This document shows, one piece after another, positions 1 through 12,200 of a DNA stretch of 22,413 bases. Numbering within the stretch: position 1 is the first letter of the stretch; the number at the start of each line of letters is the position of its first letter. A program made the translations under genes and the position numbers. Under the pieces are notes generated by a model. That model made no database searches. It was not told the origin of the DNA and saw only the letters and a list, made by a program, of their open reading frames with translations. The DNA is from Priapulus caudatus (taxonomy: Eukaryota; Priapulida; Priapulimorpha; Priapulimorphida; Priapulidae), in assembly GCF_000485595.1 (NCBI RefSeq), contig NW_014577706.1:150221-172633 (forward strand), given 5' to 3'.

Positions 1-42
<42 letters not shown>

Positions 43-48
43 TCCGTA
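1..48. repeat. (TA)n(CA)n microsatellite at window edge
   Basis: About 30 nt of TA repeat followed by a short CA run. Its true extent is cut by the window. Confidence 0.9.
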
Positions 49-1898
49 ATACCTTTCAATTTTATTCTTTTCGCTTGTTAATACTGAGTTAGCTGAAAAT
101 GAGATGACAGGCATTGGCCAGAAAGTTTTTCTAAAACCAAAGTCTATTCTTGGGACATAGTAAATATGGATGACAGCTATGACAGCTAACGGGGGCAGTA
201 TTTTGGGAGGATATGTCTTTGAGAGGAGGAGTATTTGACACAGATGACATCTCGATTAAAAGTCACATCAATTAACAGTGTTGAGTACAACATGACTACG
301 GGATCACTGCGTTTGATTGCAAGCTACTGATACACTTTTTGAATTCGACGTGACACTTGCTTCGTTATATTACCTTCCTCCACGCATTAACCTTAGAAAT
401 ATATAGAGACACCTATATTATTTCTATGGTATTAACACACTATAGCGCATAATCGCACACTAGCTAAAGACCAGCGCGCGAATGGACGTTTATAGCAGCT
501 AATGTCTGCGTGTACCCACATCGTTGTCAAACATTACGCCTCACTCATTTTCAGCGAGTAAAAGAGGTCACGGGTGTTCGTCGCAACATTGTGAGGTCTA
601 CGCGTGGTGACAAGTGGGAAACTAGACAGACAGGTCGTCATCGCAGCGAGTCCACAATATTCACCACAGAACAAAATGAAAATACTCAAGACATTTCCCC
701 CCCCCACCCCCCACACAACAACATCTGTACAAAACAACGTGCGTGCTTTCTGTTTACATAGCAACCAGCTCATTCTCAGTGTGATCCGATTGACAGGGGA
801 AAACCCATGAGCTTCTGGAGCACTGTAAATCAGATAGTGTAATAAGAAAAATCTGTGCCCGGCTAGTACATGGGTGACGTCTCGGAATATCATACGAAGT
901 TCTACCCCTGCTTGTATCGAGACCAGAATGTCTCACACAAACGAGTGGTTTAACCTGATTTTCACCGTTCAGTCTCGGAGTAAGCTACGTATAATTATAT
1001 CATTAAACTAGTCTACGTTTCACTCTGTCAATGCAACATAGTAAATAGATGCTCTAGACTGCCAAATAGGTATTCCATGTACCATTATTCGATTGGTTGA
1101 CTTAGAGTAACATCTGAAGGTCAGATATTTTGTCACACACATATGAGTTACTAGATTATTTCATAAATAATACACCGAGAAAATGAGCCGATCACCAATT
1201 GGTTATCCGCGCTCACCGACGATTATATTATGTTAGTAGGTTAGTTGTATTCATGATGATGCAGTTTTAAAAAAACAGTTATAAAAAAATAATTTTGAGC
1301 CAACAAGTATTAGCATGCGCACGCACGCACATATATCTAACATCTTTAAATATACATCTACCTTTAGTTTAGATTAATAGGTAGTAATTATTAAAAACTA
1401 CTTTATAATAAATGCTCGTACATCAGTACATAGATTTCATCAGGAGTACGTAATAACAAAGTGTTTTTGTTTTTATTTACTCCTGATTTTACGCTACTAC
1501 AATTTGCATAACACTGATTACCATAAATTACAGTAGTGAAATTAGCCACACTATTAATGGTTTCTTGTTCTATACATAGACCATACACAACGAAAACGTA
1601 GCCTGGGGGCCGCTGACGGAATAATCATAAATAGTTTTCACTATTATAAGTTTAAAAATATCAAAACCTTTGCGCAACACTTCACTTCAAAAGTTGACAT
1701 TGTATACTTATATGACGACAGAACTACTTGTGATTTTTTCTGACAGGTGTTCAGGGCTTGAGAGCGGCGTTCCATTTAGCACTAAACTTCTTGGAAATTT
1801 GTGCAACCTGCAATACTGTCAACAATACTGATCAAAAGTGACTGGCAAAGAATTTTTCATTGTCTTCAATATTCCACAAAACGCATCTACGACCGTTA
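49..1898. other. Downstream intergenic DNA, no gene seen
   Basis: This is beyond the 3' end of the SLC6 gene. Short overlapping frames around 510-936 occur on both strands without recognisable domains or splice context. Small runs (C-rich 696-712, GCACGCACGCAC near 1317-1330) are low complexity. No tRNA, promoter or transposon end could be supported. Confidence 0.5.
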
Positions 1899-2019
1899 AG
1901 AGCCGGACACACTGGGCGACTAAATCGCCTAGTGTGTCCACTCGACTCGCGCGATAGTATCTGGCGATATTATCGGGCGATAAAGTCGCACGATTAAATC
2001 GCCTAGTGTGTCCGGCCCT
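1899..2019. mobile_element. PIF/Harbinger-like MITE with TTA target duplication
   Basis: A 121-bp element whose ends are inverted copies (AGAGCCGGACACACT at the left; AGGGCCGGACACACT when the right is reverse-complemented). It is flanked by TTA at 1896-1898 and 2020-2022. A 3-bp TTA duplication and GGGCC-type ends fit PIF/Harbinger. The left terminus is itself a hairpin (GGACACACT..AGTGTGTCC), so the terminal motif occurs three times. It lies 224 bp past the stop codon, so it may be in the 3'UTR. Confidence 0.7.
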
Positions 2020-2242
2020 TTAGCTAACGTGTGTACCAGCCTACCACAAAGTATCTCTTGGAAAACCCTCAGTAGGTAAACAAACAAGCAATTGGCCATG
2101 CGGTGTTTATGATTCACATTCCAGAAAGATTACACATCCCCAAAACAAAACAAAACCTGTGCGCATCACTGATTGTGTGAGTAATAAGTGCATTGCTTTA
2201 TATGGCATGTACAATATAGACTCCTAATATGGCGACATCTGT

Positions 2243-2461
2243 CTACACTGGAGATAGAGCCTTCTGTTTTTCATCAGTGGCGCAACTTTCCTCATCCTTC
2301 GCAGTCGCAGTCTTGAGAGGCCGCATCTCTTGCTCCAATGATTGCTTGTATCCAGACGGTGCCTTGTGTCCTTGCGCAACACGCATGTGGAAGTACTCAG
2401 ACCGGTATGGCTCCACTGCAGGGCCCCACGCATTCGAGGGCCTCACACTTCTGCGTAGTCG
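2243..2461 (-). CDS. SLC6: SLC6 coding exon 13: cytoplasmic C-terminus and stop
   Basis: Codes residues 591-662 and a TAG stop. It starts [20 protein letters not shown], matching the family's post-TM12 motif in which a Trp-Gly-Pro precedes a basic/Tyr segment. The rest is a charged tail with no recognised domain. The last residues, SPV, fit a class I PDZ ligand (S/T-x-hydrophobic); this is an inference. The acceptor is CTTTTCAG|CGA. No canonical AATAAA lies close to the stop. A TATAAA variant is at 2197-2202 and an AATAAA at 1472-1477 (minus strand). Confidence 0.92.
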   Translation of the reverse strand, partial: RLRRSVRPSNAWGPAVEPYRSEYFHMRVAQGHKAPSGYKQSLEQEMRPLKTATAKDEESCATDEKQKALSPV

Positions 2462-3236
2462 CTGAAAAGTTCCGAGAATGTTGTTTCCAAAGTCTGTCTT
2501 ACAGCTACTGTTATCAAACATGTGTTACATGAAAATTTGAAATGACTCAAGCTCAGGGCTTTGCAAATTTCGCCAATTGCTATACGACCCCTACACACAA
2601 TTTATTAGGCAATCGTGCTCTTAATGAAAACCCCGTTCGTTCTGCCCATGGCGTGCACAGTATTTAGGACACCAAAGAATGTTTAAAGCCAAGACATATG
2701 TTACTCGACAGCCCACACTTCCAGCCGTCATATAATTGGATTTATAGCGCGCACATGCATTCTACGAATATACTTTATATTCCTATACTGTCAAGAGACG
2801 GTGCTCATGGAAAGAGCAAGTTTTTATTATTACGATCCTCATACACATGGGAGCAGTGCGTGGTACGCATGTATGTATGTGACTTAGTTATACTTAGCTG
2901 TGTGATTATTCAAAGCATTTTTTTAGCCTCTTACAGGCACCGACCTCCAACTTTCTATTCCAAAGCAGCCATTTATTACATATAATATATAATACAGTAA
3001 AAGCCCGCATATAAGAACCTGCGTTTTTCCAAGTTAGCATAAAAAGGTTCTTATATAATTGTGTTTACTGAGAAATTAGGCTATTTAGGTAGAATATTGG
3101 TGCAGTCCATTGTTTATAAAAAATATGCATATAATTATGTCTAAATGACTGCAATCTAGACAAATACAAACCCTATTCTAGGTTATCTTATTTCTTTTTA
3201 TGCCCTGTATACCTAATAAACATCCTTATACGCGGC

Positions 3237-3296
<60 letters not shown>

Positions 3297-6200
3297 TATA
3301 TACAGTGTTTCCCCTGCATTGACACGAGCGAGGCGGGCCGCCTCGCTCAAATTCTTAGCCGCTGCACAGAAATTTGTCCAAAACACTGCCTCGCTGACGA
3401 AAATCGTATACAATGTGTTCAGAATAACTTAGAATGCACCAAATTGCACCATTTTTGCAAAAAATTTCTGTGGGTATGCCCCCGGACCCCCCTAGCTAGG
3501 CAAGCACCTACAGCGCTCGCTTTGCTAGGACCTCGAAACGCGCAAACACACACACAAAATTTACCACCTCACAGACGTTTTTGGCCAGGGGAAACACTGT
3601 ATATATATATAATATATATATAATATATTATACATTAATAGTTACATACCTGCCAGAGAGTACCCTTCCTTTCAACATAGATTAGATGATAGATAGCGTA
3701 CACTGGTATTGGGATGATCGGCAACATGGTCAGTATCCAGCCAAATACGAGGCTCCACGTTGGAAAGTCATAGCCGAGATACGTCACAGGTACGTGACTG
3801 ATCATGTTGAAAAGCAAGATGAACTGAAAAAACGTTAAGGAAAACACTTCATTCACTTTATAAAACATGATAGATTACATGTAATCACCTGAAATATTCG
3901 CGTCTCTATGAATGAATACGAGGAGTCAAAACGACTAACCGTCAATGCAGTTAAAACCTAATGTAAATCCTTGAGTTATTTTACTCAAGTAAAATGACGC
4001 ACGAGTCAAATTACTCAACGAAAATCCGCCGCACACGTGAGTAAAATGACGCATGAGTCAAATTACTCAACGAAAATCCGCCGCACACGTGAGTAAAATG
4101 ACGCATGCATGCGTTAAATTACTCAACGAAAATTCGCCGCACACGTGAGTAAAATGACTCGTGCGTCATTTTACTTGAGTAAAATAACTCACGTGTGCAC
4201 CGGGCTTAAAGGTAAACTTAAAGTCAATGCCGACAGTACTTACCAAAAGCAGTCCAGGCACGGTGAATTTCCACGAAAGTAGCATGAAAGTTCTGCCGAT
4301 TACTGGTCTTCCAATCATGAATTCTACATCATCCAACAGTCGGTTAGCTCCTGAAAAGTCAGACAATGTTGCTACGTGTACAAAATCACATTTTATAACA
4401 TTTTTATCGTTGCGCATTATCGCAACTGTCGCTGTGCCCAACTCGCTGCGTATAATGCATAAACGTAGATGGAGAAATCTAGCAGGTTAGAAACTAGAGA
4501 ACATTAAAAAATCATTATTGGAAACGACAGCTACCATAGAACCAGGCGACTACAACAACCTCTCCCAGGGATATAACCATAACAGCAAATGCTGCGGTAT
4601 ACCAGTCCATGATCGTGAAGAGATACGACCCAGCCTGAAAATAAAAACATTCAGATTAACATGAGAATGTTGATATTTGGCACGTTATTGCATCAGACAG
4701 TGAGAACAGGTGTATTATAAGTGCATGTAGCCACAAAGACTATTTATCAGGTGGCACATATCACGTATACACATACATCACACACCACATATCACGTATA
4801 CACATACATCACGCAGCCCATATCACGTATACACATACATCACGCAGCCCATATCACGTATACACATACATCACACACCACATATCACGTATACACATAC
4901 ACCACACAGCACATATCAGTCACGTACAGCTGCAGAATACGACATATCCGTGCGCATTTACCCGCGTTGTGAGAGGAACCGCCAGCACAAACATGACGAC
5001 GCAAACACCCAACGTGATCCACACTTTGCTTTTCTGGAATTTGGAAGCGAAGTTGTCCCTCACCGCCGTGATGACCGTTTCTATCATCACAAACTATTGA
5101 ATAGCAAAAACAAATTTTTAAGATAAGATGAAAAGATGATAAGCGTGCAAGAGTACGCACAAGAGAGTGTATTGGATTTGAGTATGTAGACAAAGCATGC
5201 CAGAGAGTAACTGTATACATTAGATTGACGCAATAAAACATGTACAACCTACAGTTCAACATTTTGCATTTGTTCACACCATTCAGCCACCTCATGTACC
5301 ATACAGCATGCTTATAATACCACTGCATTCTACATTCTGTGTGTGCGTGCGTGTGCGTGCATGCGTGTGTGTGGCGTGTGGCGTATGGCGTGTGCGTGCA
5401 TGCGTGAGTGTGCGTGCGTGTGCGTGTGTGTGCTCACACTGCTACACGTTGCAGTATTGTCACATTCGGTTGGTAAACAGATCATTATCCTCGTACATAA
5501 TATATCGCGCGCAATCAATATTCTACCTGCGTGTCCAATCCAAGCATTAGAAGCATAAAGAAGAACATAACGGCCCATAGAGGAGAAATAGGTAGATGCG
5601 TGATAGCTTCTGGGTAGACCATGAACGCCAACCCGGGACCTGCAAACCAGCAATCATACCATATCTCACCAGTACTCATTAGACACATAATTGCACTTTT
5701 AATTCGCCAAGCACTGCAGCGCGACAGCTAGCCTACGTAAATACAACTAAATAATTGCCACTGCTGATAAATTATGGGTAATACACCCTCCCGGGCAGTT
5801 GCAAATTAGCAGGTCATATACAGTATGTAAAAGATCCTTAAAATCATTATGGGGATGGATAACCGAAACCAGTGCCGCAGAGTAATGGCGCTCATCTACT
5901 GGCTATACTGAACAGGCTGTTGCACCTGCAACTGATACCACTTCTGTTGTTGCATTTTTTTCATTGCTGCTACTTTGAGTCGGTGTAAATACTACTATAA
6001 AATTATCATTACTGATATCTAAATTAATTGTCACCGATTATTCTAACATAACAAGAAACCAACTATATTAGATAAGAACAATGACGACAAAACAGAAGAT
6101 GAAACAAGGCAACCTCTACCTATCGAAAACCCCTCCCATCAACCATCCATTACTAATCCACTACCCCACACCATTCCATCAATCCTCATCTTATCTATAT

Positions 6201-9200
6201 ACCAACTTCACAAAGGCATGCGCAGTTGAACGAAAACCCACCAGCTGCGACGACATCTTTGACAGCGAGCTGAGCGACCTCCGCCATGTATCCAAGGACA
6301 GAGAAGACAACGAATCCGGCAAAGACACTGGTAGCACTGTTTATGATAGGTACCAGGTACGCTTCCCTGAAATCACATTGTAGGCAAGGTTTTTTTCCCT
6401 TATATTCTATATAGTGCAGTATTACCCATCACTTTTCATTGCCACAACATCGTCAGGATTTTTACAGTTCCATGGCATATTAGGAAATAGCCTTTAACGA
6501 TCCCATTGTGGCACAAGAACAGCAAAATTCATTACTTTTTTTGAGATATCTGTAAGCGATCACAATCTACTAGATACAGTAACAAACGAATATTACGGCT
6601 GAGAAGGTCCATGTCCCCCAGGGTGCTGCCGGAACGTACACTGCTACTATCTAATATGCCGGACCGTACCTCGCCTACTCCACTAACGAGTCTAGGGAGT
6701 CGCCTACGCCTACTCCTAACCCTAACCATATCAGATAGTTACCAGGGTACGTTCCGGTATACCAGACCGTACCCAGGGTACGTTCCGGCAGTACCCTGTG
6801 GGACATAGACCCTATGAGTTGCACTAACGGTGTTATAATTCCAAGAATCCACAATGAGCAAAACCTGTTGCAGTTTCTGACTTGTTGGAAACATTGTGTG
6901 ACACTTTGATACGGCAGACAAGCTCACAGGTAAACTTTTCCATGATTTATAACATTACATATCCAAACAAAAACGCTCACGTACCTCAGTAAGTTGGCAT
7001 GGAAGCGATTATATGAAGACATTGTGATAATGCCCCCCCAGCCTGGTCCAAGTGAATAGAATATCTGGATAAATGCCATACCCCACACCTGAAAAATACC
7101 GGCACGTTACTAACATATAATCTCACTTACGAATCATTATAGCACAAGTAAACACTGTCGAGGTAGTGATGATATTAACCTACTCGAGTTAGCACATGAC
7201 ATATGTTAGGTAAACAACCTGATTACGCCCACATCGATAGCCAAAGCACTCGACGCCTGAACATTCTCCGCATGGAGGATAGCTATGCCCGGTGATCATC
7301 GCTGCATAATACAGTGTAATAACAGATGAATCACCACAGCACAGCTACGCACGTGTCTACCTACATACGCTGCATATTGAAGGCGCAGAAAATTGTCGTG
7401 GGACCCACAGGCACGGCACTTGTCTGACGCGTGACAACTACACGTGCGATCGGAACTCCTGCCAATAGTTTATACACACTGTCAACAAGCTATATATATA
7501 TATAAGTGTGCCTACTTACAATGACAGGTGCGAGATGGATTTCAGTGCTGCAACGTTTACAAACTGAAATTTAATGGGAAGTTGATATATTTCTGAGAAA
7601 ACTCTCCTTTGAGAGAATGTTTTCCTCATTGAACACAGGTACGCACATTACATCTATTAAAGGCCTCATTTTTCGCTGGAGTAAAAAACCTAGCTTAGCA
7701 CTCTTTGTGAAGTTCAAGATGCCAATGTAATCGCTATGCTACTCGTGAAAAAAAAACATACCACGGAAAGTATATCATATTCAATATCTCCTATAAGTAA
7801 TGCCATGCAAATAATTTCTCAACTGTAGCTGACACACTGGGCCTATCATACCATATCATTGAAAAATTATGGTCGCTGACACTCCTGCGTGGCCCTTTGA
7901 CTCTAGGGAACAATTCGTTCAGTAATGATTGCTTTTCTTACGTGTTATGACTTTGTGTATTCTTACAATCTTATAAAGTGCAGACAAGTGACGGTTTTTT
8001 GAGTTAGGCAAATATTTTACTTGTTAAGGTTTGAAGCTTTTGACAGACACACGTTTAGGGTTAATGCACAACCTCTATATCTAACTAAGTGACACAATCA
8101 AAAAATATAATTTTATTATAAAGATACGGTAATCGTACAGAAAAAATGACAATAAAACTGTACGAATTGGATGTAAAACATTTCCATTCAAGATGTCATA
8201 ACAAGTATACAATTCTGATATATATATACTATAAATTACTTTATTGTGACGGGACCAAAACTGCAACCAAACTCTACTTCCAATACAACACTAATACAAT
8301 ATATGGACACAAATGAGTGTATATTTACTTCTACCAATTGTACTTATAGGACACATGAGAAATTACAACTTAAACCAGTAGTAATTACTAATTAGGTACA
8401 AACCTTGAACTCGAGCAGTAGATCCCATTGTGGAACCAGGTAATACTTGATGCCATCAGCAGCACCTGGTAAAGTGGCACCTCTCACAAGTAGAATGGTG
8501 AGAATCACATAGGGGAACGTGGCAGTGAAATACACAACCTGAACGCACACAAACGGAATATATGATAAATTATCGATATTAAGAACTAACAGCAATGTTG
8601 GTCTCACGCGATTTACTTTTACATGTCAAAAAATATAATCCAATCTCAGGGCCATGGCCTCTAGGGGGAAGGGGGGCAAGGGGGCAGCCGCCTCTAGATT
8701 TTAAAACAAAATAAAAAATAAACTTAGGAAACAATTGCAAGTACCCAAGAATAAGTCTAATAAATAATGGAACAAAAATACGTTTACAAAAACAATTACA
8801 AATTACAAAAACACAACTATCCATTCAGGCTAACCCTATCCTACACGATTTATTTCTTGAAAATTCTGCCTACGACTCTGAATCTTCACAACTTTACTCA
8901 CCCATTTCTAAAAACAATATAACACTTAGTAAGAAAATTAATCACCTTTCCGGTAGATTTGATGCCCTTACAGATGCACAGGAAAACTAATACATAGGCT
9001 ACAAAGAGCGATAGCAAGAGCTTCCAGTGGATGCCACCGAACTCATGAAGTCCATCAGTGATCTCCAGTATGTAATTGCTGAAAATTACACAAAATATTA
9101 GCTCAAATGCTCGAGCAGTGCAACATCTCAGTATACATGATTAATTTAATGACAATAGAATTTTTTTTCAACTTTCTTCGTAATCACATTCCCTTTCTGT

Positions 9201-12200
9201 ATATATAATCAAGTATAATACATACTTGCAGTTACCTGTTTTTTAAAGGGATACTGTCGATGATATATTTTCTTATGTTGTAATAATGTTGTTAGCAGAA
9301 ACAACTATGCACAAACAGGCAGGCAACATCATTTTGCAATTTAGTATGCCCTGTATGGCAGCCCCTTTGTTGCATTTTTTCTTAGCATTCAAATATCCAG
9401 ATTGGGGGCAATTTGCAGGACAAACGGATAGATTTCAGGTATTTTTCCAACCTATAGTTACAGGTCAAAAGAAAAGATTATTTTGTAAAGGAAAATAAGT
9501 TTTCAGTTCCTTCATAGGATAGCGGTTTTGCACGGGTAGCGTAACATGCTTTTTTGTACTAGAGCCTTTTTGTACTTGTTATACACCTGTTATTTCACTG
9601 CAGCATGAATAGGTACTAGCCACCACCTTTCCTGCTAAACTGCACATTTCTTTAGGCATGTGTATGACATGTACATCATATAACCAGCTGGGTTTTTTCA
9701 TACTCAAAAGCTACTTAACGCTGTTGAAAACAAGCTGTCAATTTCATGCACATGAACCGACTGTGGGGAGCGTGTAGAAATGCCATGTCACCTGACTTGC
9801 TAGCCTATTATTGTTTGCACCATGTACACAAAATTATTTATCTTGTATAACCAAGTTTATAGACTATTGTAATTGCATATAGGCTGTGGAACAACATAGC
9901 AGAATTTAGATAGTGCCTAACACATCAGGCAAGCGGTATAACTACGAATGAAGAGCGGTTCCTAGCATTCAAATCCCCTGAGGGTTGTAATGCGCGCACC
10001 ACCGGCTTTTGTCATGAACCCACCTAACCATAAAAGTATTGTGATAGATACGGTCAAGGACTAACCTAGTTCCCCAGCAAGCGCGTGATGGAAAATTACT
10101 CCTTTTCCTGTCTTGCGCGTTGGGGAATGCATTCTTGGCAATTACCTGCATGGATTTAGACCGGACGGTAAAAAGGTGTGGCCCGAGAAAATGCGGGAAG
10201 GCTACATATACAATGTACGCATCTCTCCAACGATAACTCTATACTCAAAACTAGCAACAGAGTATTGGTCTGCAGGTCACAAAGACAGTGCATGTAATTA
10301 ATTTTGCATGACCTCATAGAATAACACACAGAGTTTCTGTGCCTCAATCAGAAATATCACATGAAATAACAGAGATATCACATTGGAAGCAATTTTTGAT
10401 TGAATTTGAGGCTAAGAATGCTTAGGCAATTGTGCTGCAAAAATGTAAATTTACAATCATAAAATTTTCTGTGGATACGCCATGGATAACCAACTGTAAT
10501 ACCAAAAGTAATACCAAAAGTAGACCAACCGGTGAAACAATTAGAATCAACTCTGGGCGAATCTGAACGAGTCAACTTTAGAGTTTTTCGTCTGACAGGT
10601 GGGACTAAATGGACGCTCAAACAACCAGCATTCTGTCCTAACTTCAAATATTTCTCTTAATTAACCTAAGTATTATAAAAACTTTCTGTGTAGCTGATTA
10701 ACTGGGGTTGGTTTTCGTCGCTTAGACGGAGCAGTATATTCACCCTACATTACAGTCACGAATGCATTTCATATCACACGAAAAAAACATTTTCCTCTTG
10801 ACATCCTAGTGTTTCAACGTTTGAAGGAAACCCCTACCAAATTGCCTTAGCTTAAACTTTAAATATTTTAGTTTCAGACTACAAAAACACAACTCGATCA
10901 TTCGATGTGACCACACTTACGGGGAATGCAAAGATGAATGACTGACGCATTTTTAAATTATGGTCATATGATTAGATATCTTTTTATGATATATAATCAA
11001 TGATAATATTTAAAAAAAATTATAACATATGGTTATATATAAAAGGGTAACATGACAGAGCCAATGTAAAATAAATCATTAATACCATCTACAAATACAG
11101 ATGCATGTATATATGATGTGCACTTTAGATTGAAGTGCATATATATCAGATGTAGATAATAGGGAAGGAGTGTGACTTCAATAAACAAGGGAAATTCGTC
11201 ATTTACTAGCCTTAGAATACCTACGATTTACTGCGTGTAACTCAACCGACTTGAGTTCAATTCGTACACAGTACATTCGCCTAGCATCGTGCGAAATCGT
11301 TTCCTCGTATACACCCGCAATCCGGAAATACAGACTAAAACGTACGACACGATTCTGCATTCTGTTGCCAGCAAACCGAATGTATAAACTGCCTAACTTG
11401 AAACAAAAGGCAGCTAGGTCAAAGATTAGCTCGCCGAGTGTTGCGTCGATATCCAATCTCCCAGCGAGCCACACCGCATCGCCGAGGGCGCAAGAGTTGT
11501 TAGTAGCTGCCTTTTGTTTCAAGTTAGGCAGTTTATACATTCGGTTTGCTGGCAACAGAATGGAGAATCGTGTCGTACGTTTTAGTCTGTATCTCCGGAT
11601 TGCGGGTGTATACGAGGAAACGATTTCGCACGATGCTAGGCGAATGTACTGTGTACGATTTGAGCTCAAGTTGGTTGAGTTACGCGTAGTAAATCGTAGG
11701 TATTCTAAGGCTAGTAAATGACGAATTTTCCTTGTTTATTGAAGTCACACTCCTTCCCTATTATCTACTTCTGATATATATCCATGAAAAATATTGAGCA
11801 GACAAGCAGAAGCGCAATCTTTACATTGTAAATGTAGATGTTTTTTCAGTGAAAAGTGTTATTGCTGCCTATTAAATATAGATTCGCGCAAATACACAGC
11901 ATGCACAGTGGCAAATAGTATACTTGGGAAACGTATTAAAGCAGCAGTTACAGGACTAACTATAGTTCCTTATCTCACCAATGCATCACCCTGCGAAAAT
12001 GGGTCCTTGAGTGCATTCTGATAATGTTATCAGTGATAGTATCACCAACGTCAACACCAGAGTTTCCGGGAGTATGCCCCGTGCATATGACCAAGAGCTA
12101 ACAACACCTTGTGATAATAATACGTTGTACACTCTAGGTATTATTAGCTCTTGATATAACACATATATAACAACAATAAAGCAAGGCAAAGAGAGAGCAT

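Larger units (their letters stand above)
2462..3649 (-). other. Intron 12
   Basis: A GT-AG intron of 1188 nt. It carries a mariner-like inverted-repeat element, a CA/TA microsatellite and a complete hAT-like MITE, each listed separately. The part nearest exon 13 (2462-2990) shows no recognisable feature. Confidence 0.85.

Noticed and set aside
534-893. 119-aa minus-strand ORF
   Set aside because: No recognisable domain, and overlapping frames of similar length exist on the other strand; nothing supports coding.
4757-4919. Regular short repeats, CRISPR-like at first sight
   Set aside because: The units are directly adjacent with no unique spacers, in a eukaryotic intron.
5330-5653. 107-aa His/Ala-rich frame and overlapping Cys/Val-rich frames
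   Set aside because: They are shadows of a GT/GC microsatellite and of exon 8 in another frame.
6715-6727. CCTAACCCTAACC, telomere-like
   Set aside because: Only two units inside a short inverted-repeat element; not an interstitial telomere array.
11199-11721. Two 156-aa ORFs on opposite strands with almost the same protein sequence
   Set aside because: They are mirror images produced by the foldback arms, cross the unique spacer, and show no known domain.
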